Source: Bacillota bacterium
GTDB lineage: Bacteria > Bacillota > UBA4882 > UBA10575
Assembly: GCA_012837715.1 (NCBI GenBank)
Contig: DUQR01000039.1
Span: 81,923 to 145,922, forward strand
Reading direction: 5' to 3'
Length of the DNA stretch: 64,000 nt
This document shows, piece after piece, positions 40,256 to 49,308 of the stretch. The position numbers were made by a program, and so were the translations under genes. How positions within the stretch are numbered: position 1 is the first letter of the stretch; the number at the start of each line of letters is the position of its first letter. The notes beneath the pieces are model-generated. The model did no database searches. It worked only from the letters and a program-made list of their open reading frames with translations, and was not told the origin of the DNA.

Positions 40256-42094
40256 ATGAGTAAAGTAATTGGGATTGACCTTGGAACAACAAACTCATGC
40301 GCGGCCGTCATGGAAGGCGGTGAAGCAGTAATTATTCCTAGCGCGGAAGGGGGCCGCACCGTTCCTTCCGTGGTGGGTTTTTCAAAGAACGGCGAACGGT
40401 TGGTCGGTCAAATTGCCAAACGGCAAGCGGTCGCCAATCCGGACCGGACGGTAGTCTCGATCAAGCGGCATATGGGCACCAATTATAAAGTGGAGATCGA
40501 CGAGAAAACTTACACCCCCCCGGAACTTTCGGCGATGATTCTGCGGAAGATTAAAACCGACGCCGAAGCCTATCTTGGGGAAAAGGTGGAAAAAGCGGTC
40601 ATTACCGTGCCCGCTTATTTTACCGATGCCCAAAGGCAAGCGACGAAAGACGCCGGCGCCATTGCCGGTCTGGAAGTGCTCCGGATCATCAATGAGCCGA
40701 CGGCGGCAGCCCTCGCTTACGGTTTAGATAAATCCGACGCCCATACGGTGCTCGTTTTTGACCTGGGTGGTGGGACCTTCGACGTATCCATTTTGGAGCT
40801 GGGCGATGGTGTCTTTGAGGTGAAAGCGACCAGCGGCAATAACCAGCTGGGCGGGGATGATTTTGACGAAAGGATTATCCGCTGGATGGTGGATAACTTC
40901 CGGAAAGAACAGGGGGTCGATCTTTCCAAAGACCGGATGGCCATGCAACGGTTGAAGGAAGCGGCGGAAAAAGCCAAGATTGAACTCTCCGGGGTGGTAT
41001 CGACCAACATCAACCTCCCCTTTATCACCGCTGTGGACGGTCAGCCGGTCCACCTGGATATGAATCTCACCCGGGCTAAATTTGAGGAATTAACCGCTGA
41101 TCTGATTGAGGCGACGGCGGGTCCGACCAAACGGGCGTTAGCCGATGCTGGCCTTGAACTGGGACAAGTGGATAAAGTCATCTTAGTCGGTGGTTCAACC
41201 CGGATCCCGGCCGTTCAGGAACTGGTGAAACGGCTGACCGGAAAAGAACCCTTCAAAGGGGTCAACCCCGATGAGGTCGTCGCCATCGGCGCCGCGATCC
41301 AAGCCGGAGTGTTGACCGGGGAAGTTAAAGACATTGTGCTTCTGGATGTTACTCCCCTTTCCCTGGGGATCGAAACTTTGGGTGGGGTGTTCACGCGGAT
41401 TATCGACCGGAATACCACGATTCCCACTTCGAAGAAGCAGATCTTCTCCACCGCTGCCGACAACCAAACCGCCGTGGACATTCATGTGCTCCAAGGGGAA
41501 CGGGAATTTGCCGCCGATAATGTTACCCTTGGCCAGTTCCGGTTGGATGGGATTCCACCGGCGCCCCGTGGTATCCCCCAGATTGAAGTGGCCTTTGATA
41601 TTGACGCCAACGGTATTGTCAATGTTTCCGCCAAAGATCTGGGCACCGGGAAAGAGCAGAAAGTAACGATCACCTCTTCCAGTGGCTTAAGTAAAGATCA
41701 GGTCCAACGGATGATGCAAGAAGCGGAGAAGCACGCGGAAGAGGATAAAAAACGCCGCGAACAGGTGGAGCTGAAGAACGAGGCCGATAGTCTGGTCTAT
41801 TCGGTCGAGAAGACTATTAAAGATCTAGGCGATAAAGCCCCGGCCGACCGGGTGGAAAAGATCAATAAGGCCAAGGAAGAGCTGACCTCCGCGTTGGCAG
41901 GCAATGATTATGATCTAATCAAAGAGAAGAAAGAAAACCTCCAACGGGAACTCCATGAACTTTCCGCCACCGTTTACCAACAGACGGCCCAAGCGGGAGC
42001 CAACCAGGCCCAGGGACAGCCGGGACCAGAGGCCCCGAAGGATGATGAAGGACCGACCATCGATGCCGAATATGAGGTAAAGGATGATAAGTAG
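40256..42094 (+). CDS. dnaK: Chaperone DnaK
   Basis: [40 protein letters not shown]; start set at SD AGGAGG. Confidence 0.98.
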   Translation: MSKVIGIDLGTTNSCAAVMEGGEAVIIPSAEGGRTVPSVVGFSKNGERLVGQIAKRQAVANPDRTVVSIKRHMGTNYKVEIDEKTYTPPELSAMILRKIKTDAEAYLGEKVEKAVITVPAYFTDAQRQATKDAGAIAGLEVLRIINEPTAAALAYGLDKSDAHTVLVFDLGGGTFDVSILELGDGVFEVKATSGNNQLGGDDFDERIIRWMVDNFRKEQGVDLSKDRMAMQRLKEAAEKAKIELSGVVSTNINLPFITAVDGQPVHLDMNLTRAKFEELTADLIEATAGPTKRALADAGLELGQVDKVILVGGSTRIPAVQELVKRLTGKEPFKGVNPDEVVAIGAAIQAGVLTGEVKDIVLLDVTPLSLGIETLGGVFTRIIDRNTTIPTSKKQIFSTAADNQTAVDIHVLQGEREFAADNVTLGQFRLDGIPPAPRGIPQIEVAFDIDANGIVNVSAKDLGTGKEQKVTITSSSGLSKDQVQRMMQEAEKHAEEDKKRREQVELKNEADSLVYSVEKTIKDLGDKAPADRVEKINKAKEELTSALAGNDYDLIKEKKENLQRELHELSATVYQQTAQAGANQAQGQPGPEAPKDDEGPTIDAEYEVKDDK

Positions 42095-42142
42095 GGAGCG
42101 GCCGTCTAGGATACTGATATTATTGCGGAAGAGTGGTTAACC

Positions 42143-43276
42143 ATGGCGAAAAGAGATTATTACGAAGTCCTAGGGGTCCCAAAAGGGGCCAGCGACGAAG
42201 AGATCAAAAAGGCTTACCGGCGTCTGGCCCGCCAGTATCACCCCGATGTGAATAAAGATGATCCAAAGGCGGAAGAGAAGTTTAAAGAGATCAACGAAGC
42301 CCATGAAGTGTTGAGTGATCCGCAGAAACGCGCCGCCTATGACCGATTCGGCCACGCCGGGACCGATCCCAACTTTGGGGGCGGGACCGGTGGTTTTGGC
42401 GACTTTAGTTTTGGTGGCTTTGACGGTTTTGGTGATATTTTTGACATGTTCTTCGGGGGCGGCGGACGTCAGCGGCGGGCCGGTCCGAAACGGGGGGCCG
42501 ACCTTCGGTACGAGTTACGGATCGAATTTGAGGAAGCCGTTTTCGGGAAAAAGACAACGATCCGGATTCCCCGGACGGAAGTGTGTTCTACTTGCCATGG
42601 CAACCGCGCCAAACCCGGCACGCCGATCAAAACCTGCCCGGTTTGTGGCGGCACCGGGCAGGTCCAATCGGTGCAGAACACTGTTTTTGGCCGTTTTTCC
42701 ACAGTTCGTCCTTGTGACCGCTGCCAAGGAGAAGGCAAGATTATCGAAACACCCTGTCCGACCTGCGCCGGCCGTGGACGGATCCGGCAGGAACGGGAGA
42801 TCGAGGTCACAATTCCCGCCGGGATCGACAATGGACATCGTTTGCGTCTGAGCGGGGAAGGGGAAGCGGGCGAACGGGGCGGAATGCCGGGCGACCTTTA
42901 CGTCCATTTTTCGGTCAAACCCCACCCGCTCTTTAAACGGAACGGGAACGATCTCCTGCTCGAACAGCCGATCAGTTTTGCCCAGGCGGCTTTGGGCGCA
43001 ACCATCGAAGTCCCCACTTTAGAAGGGACCGCTACGTTAAAGATCCCCGAAGGAACCCAACCGGGAACCCAGTTCCGCCTCCGTGGGAAAGGCGTTCCCT
43101 ATCTACGGGGGAGCGGGCGCGGGGATGAGTTGGTCCGGGTCCGGATCGAGGTTCCGTCGAAGCTTACCGCCGCCCAGCGGGAAGCCATTGAACAGTTGGC
43201 CGAGGCCTTCGGTGAAGAGGTGGCCCCTGAGGAGAAAAAGTTTATTAACAAACTAAAAGAGGCCTTTGGCAAATAA
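42143..43276 (+). CDS. dnaJ: Chaperone DnaJ
   Basis: J-domain HPDVNKDD; four CxxCxGxG-type motifs. Confidence 0.98.
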   Translation: MAKRDYYEVLGVPKGASDEEIKKAYRRLARQYHPDVNKDDPKAEEKFKEINEAHEVLSDPQKRAAYDRFGHAGTDPNFGGGTGGFGDFSFGGFDGFGDIFDMFFGGGGRQRRAGPKRGADLRYELRIEFEEAVFGKKTTIRIPRTEVCSTCHGNRAKPGTPIKTCPVCGGTGQVQSVQNTVFGRFSTVRPCDRCQGEGKIIETPCPTCAGRGRIRQEREIEVTIPAGIDNGHRLRLSGEGEAGERGGMPGDLYVHFSVKPHPLFKRNGNDLLLEQPISFAQAALGATIEVPTLEGTATLKIPEGTQPGTQFRLRGKGVPYLRGSGRGDELVRVRIEVPSKLTAAQREAIEQLAEAFGEEVAPEEKKFINKLKEAFGK

Positions 43277-43319
43277 ATCGGAAAAAATCACCAATTTAGA
43301 ATAATATTTTGTATACAGA

Positions 43320-43346
43320 AACCCGCACATAGTGGCGGGTTTTTTC
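43320..43346 (+). terminator. Terminator after dnaJ
   Basis: ACCCGC-N8-GCGGGT-TTTTT. Confidence 0.85.
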
Positions 43347-43410
43347 ATATTTTATCCTAAGATATCCGCCCTTGGGGTAAGCAAAGGAATCAATTGATGA
43401 GGAGGAACGG

Positions 43411-44421
43411 TTGTCGATGCGAAAGGTTGTCTTGGTCTTCTTATCCACCCTTCTGGTCATCGGCGGCGTTTTGGGCCCCTTGGTCCAGGCTGCGCCGATG
43501 GAAGAACTAAAAATCGCCGGCCAGTTTGGTCTGGTGTATGCCCCTTTAATGGTGGCAAAAGCGCGGGGGATCTTTGAACGCCACGGATTAAAACCGGTTT
43601 GGAAGGAGTATGGCTCCGGAGGGGCGGTGCGGGAAGCACTCATCTCCGGAGAGGTTGATGTCGGCTTCATGGGGATCCCTCCTTTCCTGATCGGTTGGGA
43701 TAAAGGTTGCGAATGGAAAATAGCCTGTGGATTCGTCATTGTTCCCATCGGTTTAGTGACGTACGATCCGAATATCAAAAGTCTCAAAGACTTTAAACCG
43801 GAAGACAAAATTGCAGTCCCCTCTCCCGGTAGTATCCAACATATTTTACTGGCGATGGCCGCCGAAAAAGAACTGGGTGACCCGAATGCGTTAGACAACA
43901 ATATCGTCGCCATGGCCCATCCCGATGGGGCGGCGGCGCTCATCTCGAAAAAAGGAATAAAAGCGCACTTTACCACACCCCCCTACTTGTTCGAAGAATT
44001 GTCCCAGCCCGGTTTCCACTTGATCGTCGACGATGTCACCATCTTCGGCCATCCATTTAACTTCAATGTGGGAGTCGCGTCGGAACGTTTTCATGACCGG
44101 CGCCCGGCGGCCTACAGCAGTTTTGTCAACGCCATTGGTGAAGCGATGGCCTGGATTAACTGTAATAAAGAGGAAGCCGCCAAGCTTTTGGCGCCCGAGT
44201 TTGGGTTAACCCCCGAAAAAACCCTAACCTATCTTAACTGGGAAGGGATGAACTACACCTCGGCTCCCTATGGCCTCATGGGATTTGGCGAGTTTATGGC
44301 GAAAGCCGGTTATATCAAACGGGCGCCGGCCAGTCTGGAAGAGATTGCCTTCGAAAATGTCCTGGCGATCGTGGGCAGCCGCGCCGGAGGCCCTTCGGAA
44401 ATTGAAAAGATCCAGTACTAA
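43411..44421 (+). CDS. ABC transporter substrate-binding protein (NitT/TauT family)
   Basis: Signal peptide; FGLVYAPLMVAKARGIFERHGLKPVWKEYGSGGAVREALISGEVDVGFMG. Confidence 0.87.
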   Translation: MSMRKVVLVFLSTLLVIGGVLGPLVQAAPMEELKIAGQFGLVYAPLMVAKARGIFERHGLKPVWKEYGSGGAVREALISGEVDVGFMGIPPFLIGWDKGCEWKIACGFVIVPIGLVTYDPNIKSLKDFKPEDKIAVPSPGSIQHILLAMAAEKELGDPNALDNNIVAMAHPDGAAALISKKGIKAHFTTPPYLFEELSQPGFHLIVDDVTIFGHPFNFNVGVASERFHDRRPAAYSSFVNAIGEAMAWINCNKEEAAKLLAPEFGLTPEKTLTYLNWEGMNYTSAPYGLMGFGEFMAKAGYIKRAPASLEEIAFENVLAIVGSRAGGPSEIEKIQY

Positions 44422-44463
44422 GCAACAAACAAAAAAGGCCGGTAGGCAGTAAGGGAGGGCCTG

Positions 44464-45267
44464 ATGGTGAAAGAAACCCGCCACCTAAAAAAGGAAAAGA
44501 ATAAGACCCTTAACCAAGCGTTGTTTATTGTCGGAGCGTTGATCGGATGGGAACTATTAGCCCGGACGGGATGGTTCCCACCCCTTCTCTTTCCGAAGAT
44601 GAGCGAGGTCTTTACCCAATTGATTGCAGAAATCGTCAATGGTGAGATCCTCCGGAGACTGGCTTTTTCCCTCTATATTATTCTCTGGGGCCTTGGTTTG
44701 GCGGTGCTCACCTCCGCGGTGGTGACTACGGTCGCAATGCTCTCCCCCCTTGTTTCCGCGTGGGTGCAAGCCCTAATGGCCATTATGCACCCCCTGCCCG
44801 GCATTGCCATTTTGCCCATCATCATTCTTTGGCTGGGGACCGGCTCCCGGTCCATCGTCGCGGTGATTTGGTTCTCCTCGATCTGGCCCCTTATTGCCAA
44901 CCTGCATACGGGTTTACGGTCGGTGCCGACCACCCAAATCGAGGTAGGTCGGAACTTAGGCCTCAAAGGAATCGCTCTGGTCCGTTCCATATTGATCCCC
45001 GGCGCCTTTCCTTATATCCTCACCGGATTACGGGTCGGGTGGGCCCGGGCTTGGCAGGCTTCGGTGGCTGCGGAAATGGTCTTCGGGGCTTCTGGCGGCG
45101 AGGGCGGTTTGGGCTGGTTTATCTACAAAAAACGCTTTTTCATGGAGATCCCCAGTGTTTTTGGGGGAATGGTTATTATCATTCTCATTGGTTTATTGGT
45201 GGAACGACTTTGCTTTGAAGGAGTCGAAGTGCGTACGGTAAGACGCTGGGGGATGACCTCAGAGTAG
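44464..45267 (+). CDS. ABC transporter permease (NitT/TauT family)
   Basis: EVGRNLGLKGIALVRSILIPGAFPYILTGLRVGWARAWQASVAAEMVFG. Confidence 0.88.
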   Translation: MVKETRHLKKEKNKTLNQALFIVGALIGWELLARTGWFPPLLFPKMSEVFTQLIAEIVNGEILRRLAFSLYIILWGLGLAVLTSAVVTTVAMLSPLVSAWVQALMAIMHPLPGIAILPIIILWLGTGSRSIVAVIWFSSIWPLIANLHTGLRSVPTTQIEVGRNLGLKGIALVRSILIPGAFPYILTGLRVGWARAWQASVAAEMVFGASGGEGGLGWFIYKKRFFMEIPSVFGGMVIIILIGLLVERLCFEGVEVRTVRRWGMTSE

Positions 45268-45415
45268 AACTTCTTCCGTTGTCACTCTTAACAAGGAGGC
45301 CAAGACAATAGACCGTGGCCCCAGCGGCGCTTGAATTGGTCGTGCATGCCGGTTACCGACAGGATTATTTAATCAAAGGCGGGTGAACAACTAGAGCTAT
45401 TTTCTAAGTAAGGGG

Positions 45416-46270
45416 TTGATCAGCATAGTGAAGCAAGACCAATTAGTCGTGGAATCATTATCAAAGCGTTTTTACGTCGGCGACCGGGAAATTAACGCCC
45501 TGGATAAGATTGACTTCAAGGTGAAAAACGGGGAATTCATAAACCTCATTGGACCTTCCGGATGCGGTAAATCTACTTTACTCCGCTGTATCGCCGGTTT
45601 TGAAAAACCCACGGGCGGCCGGGTCATCCTCAACGGCCAGGAGATCAGCGGTCCCGGGGTGGAACGGATGATGGTCTTCCAAAACTTCGAACAATTATTC
45701 CCCTGGTATACGGTGCAAGAAAATATCATGTTTGCCCTAAAGGTGACTGGCCGGGCCGTCTCGCGCGCCGAACGGAAAGAGATTACTGGGGCTTACCTGA
45801 AGTTGGTTGGTTTAACCGGTTTTGCCGATCTTTATCCCCACCAACTTTCGGGCGGGATGAAACAACGGGTGGCCATCGCCCGCGCCCTCTCCGTCCGCCC
45901 CCGGATTCTGTTGATGGATGAACCTTTCGGTAGTTTGGATGCGATGACCCGTTTAACCCTCCAGGAAGAGCTGATCCGGATCTGGGGAGAGACCAAAGTC
46001 ACCATTCTCTTTGTCACCCATAACATTGAAGAAGCAATCATGCTTGGTGACCGTATTGTCGTCCTGGACGCCAACCCGGGCCGGGTTAAAGCGATTATTG
46101 CCAATCAATTAGCCCGGCCCCGTTCCCCGGAGGCTAAAGAGTTCAACTTGATCTGGGAGCAGATCCATACCCTTTTAGGCTTCAAAAACCCGGAACAGAC
46201 GAAAGCGGAAAAAAACGTCACCCAACTTTTTGGTGACGAACGGGAATTATCCCTCCTCCCCCATCTTTAG
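45416..46270 (+). CDS. ABC transporter ATP-binding protein (NitT/TauT family)
   Basis: GPSGCGKST, LSGGMKQRVAIARAL, LLMDEPFGSLDA; start may be GTG 45428. Confidence 0.9.
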   Translation: MISIVKQDQLVVESLSKRFYVGDREINALDKIDFKVKNGEFINLIGPSGCGKSTLLRCIAGFEKPTGGRVILNGQEISGPGVERMMVFQNFEQLFPWYTVQENIMFALKVTGRAVSRAERKEITGAYLKLVGLTGFADLYPHQLSGGMKQRVAIARALSVRPRILLMDEPFGSLDAMTRLTLQEELIRIWGETKVTILFVTHNIEEAIMLGDRIVVLDANPGRVKAIIANQLARPRSPEAKEFNLIWEQIHTLLGFKNPEQTKAEKNVTQLFGDERELSLLPHL

Positions 46271-46354
46271 TTAAAACGGCAAAAGTGAAGCCAAAGAAGT
46301 GATTGGAGATGGGCTTGGCAAAAATGGGGTTTGCGTTATCCCTAACTTGACTTT

Positions 46355-46996
46355 CTACAGGTGCCCGAGTTTAAAGACCTGCTTCATCCATTCGCGGGCA
46401 ATCAGGGCATGTCCGGCTTCGGTGGGGTGGACACCGTCTTGTAGCCAGTAGGCAGGTTTTTGCACGCTGGCCGCCTGGGCAAAGATCCCGTCGTACGGGA
46501 TGAAGACAGTATTATATTCCCGCGCCAGTTTCCGGACGACTTGAATTTTGGGGCCCAGGTCTTCATACCACATTTCCTGGCCTTCCTGAACCGGCAAGAG
46601 AAAGGGTTCGCAAAGGACGATCTCGGCGTCAAGCCTTTCTTTGGTTTGCTTTAAGATCGCCCGGTAATTGGCTTCAAACTCCTCCACCGGTAGCGGCATA
46701 TTGCTGTCGTACCGCCGCCAGCAGTCATTAATCCCAATCATGATGGAGACCAAGTCGGGTTTGAGATCCAAGCAGTCTTCCTGCCACCGGGCCTTAAGAT
46801 CAACCACCCGGTCGCCACTGACGCCCCGGTTGAGAAAAGCCCCGTTTATCTCCGGGAAAAGGGCTTTGACCCAGCCGGCGATCATCAAGGCATACCCCGT
46901 GCCTAAACTCCACGGTTCTTCCCGGTTCCTCCCGGCGTCCGTGATACTGTCTCCCTGAAAAAGAATAAGAGGGTTTTTGGTTGCAGTAAGGTTCAT
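46355..46996 (-). CDS. SGNH/GDSL hydrolase family protein
   Basis: LILFQGDSITDAGR; LVSIMIGINDCWR; DGVHPTEAGHALIA. Confidence 0.92.
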   Translation of the reverse strand: MNLTATKNPLILFQGDSITDAGRNREEPWSLGTGYALMIAGWVKALFPEINGAFLNRGVSGDRVVDLKARWQEDCLDLKPDLVSIMIGINDCWRRYDSNMPLPVEEFEANYRAILKQTKERLDAEIVLCEPFLLPVQEGQEMWYEDLGPKIQVVRKLAREYNTVFIPYDGIFAQAASVQKPAYWLQDGVHPTEAGHALIAREWMKQVFKLGHL

Positions 46997-47397
46997 CAGG
47001 ACACTTCCTTTTCGATTACAAGATTGTTAAGGTTACTAATACAACACGGACTAATATTTTCCTGCCTGTTAGCTCCGCCGCGGCCGCCCGCTTATGGTTC
47101 CTCCTGAACCTAAAGCGGCGCGCGACTTCCTGTTGCGCGACCCGCTTTCAACCTCTGCTTCACGAAGAAGACGATGCCAAGAAATACCTATGAGAAATTA
47201 AAACACTGCATAGCATTTATGTTCTTTAGAAGAAAATAAAGGTTTTTAGACTACCCATGGAAAATTAAAACAACTAAGCGCGGTTAAAGAGATGGACGAG
47301 TATATCCATTTCTAGATTACCTCGCGAAGGAAGGATTTTAATTGGGTATAGATGGGCTGTTTCATTTTTGCAAATTCGGGGATAAGGAAGGTGTAAA

Positions 47398-48369
47398 ATG
47401 CGGGAGACGAATTTTACCTTTGTTGATGATGATGGCGAGAAGATTTTTGTCTATAAGTGGTCCCCTGAGGATAACCAACCAAAAGCGGTTGTCCAGATTG
47501 CCCATGGGTTAGTAGAGACCGCAGCACGTTATCGGCGGGTGGCGGAGGCGTTAACGGCCAATGGTTACCTGGTCTACGCCAATGATCACCGTGGTCATGG
47601 TCAAACCGCCCGTTCCCTTGAAGCCCTGGGCGACTGGGGGGAAGATGGCTTTAACGCTTCTGTGCAAAACCTGCATCATCTGGCGGGGATCATTAAAAAA
47701 GAAAACCCCGGTTTGCCCCTTTTTCTATTTGGCCACAGTATGGGGTCGTTTTTCGTCCAAAACTACCTAACAAAATATCCTCTGGATTTACAGGGGGTTA
47801 TTCTTTCCGGTTCCAACGATAGCCCGGGATTGGCCTTAAATTTTGGCATCGCCATCGCGAAAAGGGAGATGGCGAAGACCGGACCAGGGACACGCAGCCC
47901 CAAACTGAACAAACTGGCTTTTGGCGCCTATAATAAAGGCTTTGAACCGGCGCGGACTCCCTTTGACTGGCTGAGCCGTGATGAAGCTGAGGTCGATAAG
48001 TACATAAACGATCCATACTGCGGTGGGATCGCTTCCGTTGGTCTTTACTACGATCTTTTCCGTGGCTTAAAAGAAACCTATAAGCAAGAGAACCGCCAAA
48101 GAATTCCGCGGGAATTACCGGTTTACATCTTCTCCGGGAGTAAAGATCCGGTTGGGATGAACGGTAAAGGTGTGCGTAAGCTCGTGCGGAATTATCAACG
48201 ACTCGGCCTCAAGGATTTGACTTACAAACTTTATCAAGACGGACGTCATGAAATGTTAAATGAGATCAATCGGGACGAAGTCACCAAGGATCTGCTGAAC
48301 TGGCTTGATCAGCAGACGGCTAAGGCAAAGCGGAAGCCCACTGGGACGGGAAATACGATTGGAGATTGA
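47398..48369 (+). CDS. Alpha/beta hydrolase (monoacylglycerol lipase-like)
   Basis: VVQIAHGLVETAARYRRVAEALTANGYLVYANDHRGHGQT; FLFGHSMGSF. Confidence 0.9.
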   Translation: MRETNFTFVDDDGEKIFVYKWSPEDNQPKAVVQIAHGLVETAARYRRVAEALTANGYLVYANDHRGHGQTARSLEALGDWGEDGFNASVQNLHHLAGIIKKENPGLPLFLFGHSMGSFFVQNYLTKYPLDLQGVILSGSNDSPGLALNFGIAIAKREMAKTGPGTRSPKLNKLAFGAYNKGFEPARTPFDWLSRDEAEVDKYINDPYCGGIASVGLYYDLFRGLKETYKQENRQRIPRELPVYIFSGSKDPVGMNGKGVRKLVRNYQRLGLKDLTYKLYQDGRHEMLNEINRDEVTKDLLNWLDQQTAKAKRKPTGTGNTIGD

Positions 48370-48535
48370 ACCGGTGTAAAGTAAGGACAATGAAGGGCCA
48401 GTACACCAACAACAATTCCTCTGACTAATATAAAATTTCCTTTAACAACATTTATAGTTATTACGCTTTACGATATGATATCAATTGAGACCAAAGCAAT
48501 TAAAAAGCAAAAACTGATATGAAGGAGGCGTTGTT

Positions 48536-49183
48536 TTGAAAGGTGTAATTTTTGATATGGACGGCGTTATTATTGATAGTGAGCCGATCCATACTAAACT
48601 GGAAAAAGATTTATTGGAAGAATCCGGTGGCGATTATTCGAAGATAAAACACGAGGATTTTATGGGGACCACCGATGTTCAGATGTGGAGCACTTTTAAA
48701 GAACAATTTAAGATCAAACATTCTGTGGAAGAATTAATAAATATGAAATGGGATAGGTTTATCGCCAATCTCCATCAAATACCTTTAGTGGACAATGTAT
48801 TAGATTTCATGGCCTCCTTGCGTAATGTTGGTTACAAACTGGGACTGGCTTCCTCGAATAACGAAAGAACCGTAGAAGTAGTAAAAAACAAGTTCGGTCT
48901 GGCTAAATATATAGATGTATTTATTAATGGAGAAGCGGTTGCCAAGGGAAAGCCTGATCCGGAAATATTTCTTACTACGGCAAAGCATCTGGGTTTAAAA
49001 CCAGAGGATTGTCTAGTGATTGAAGACACCAGAAATGGTGTTCTGGCAGCAAAAGCAGCCGGAATGAAATGTGTCGGCTTTCAGAACAAAAACTCCGGAG
49101 CGCAAGATTTATCTAAAGCCGATTTAATCGTGAGCAGCTATAAAGATTTAACGATCGAAGATATGAAGAGATTATTTAAATAA
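48536..49183 (+). CDS. HAD family hydrolase (beta-phosphoglucomutase-like)
   Basis: GVIFDMDGVIIDSEPIH; GLASSNNERTVEVV; KGKPDPEIFL; VIEDTRNGVLAAKAAGM. Confidence 0.9.
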   Translation: MKGVIFDMDGVIIDSEPIHTKLEKDLLEESGGDYSKIKHEDFMGTTDVQMWSTFKEQFKIKHSVEELINMKWDRFIANLHQIPLVDNVLDFMASLRNVGYKLGLASSNNERTVEVVKNKFGLAKYIDVFINGEAVAKGKPDPEIFLTTAKHLGLKPEDCLVIEDTRNGVLAAKAAGMKCVGFQNKNSGAQDLSKADLIVSSYKDLTIEDMKRLFK

Positions 49184-49225
49184 TTATATGGATCACCTAC
49201 GCGGGATTAATCTTTGTTTGGGACG

Positions 49226-49274
49226 CCAACCAACAGGACCAAGCCAAACTCATTTGCTTGGTCCTGTTGGTTGG
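49226..49274. terminator. Very long perfect hairpin between convergent genes, likely bidirectional terminator
   Basis: CCAACCAACAGGACCAAGC-N11-GCTTGGTCCTGTTGGTTGG, 19-bp perfect stem. Confidence 0.75.
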
Positions 49275-49308
49275 TTTATTTCAACGCCAAAAAACGTAAA
49301 ACCGGGGG

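Noticed and set aside
43296-43976. 226-aa minus-strand ORF over the substrate-binding protein gene
   Set aside because: Overlaps the signal-peptide-containing SBP gene and the dnaJ terminator; no domain.
46325-46345. GGGTTTGCGTTATCCC as another palindromic-element arm
   Set aside because: Only about 10 nt of similarity and no partner arm found.
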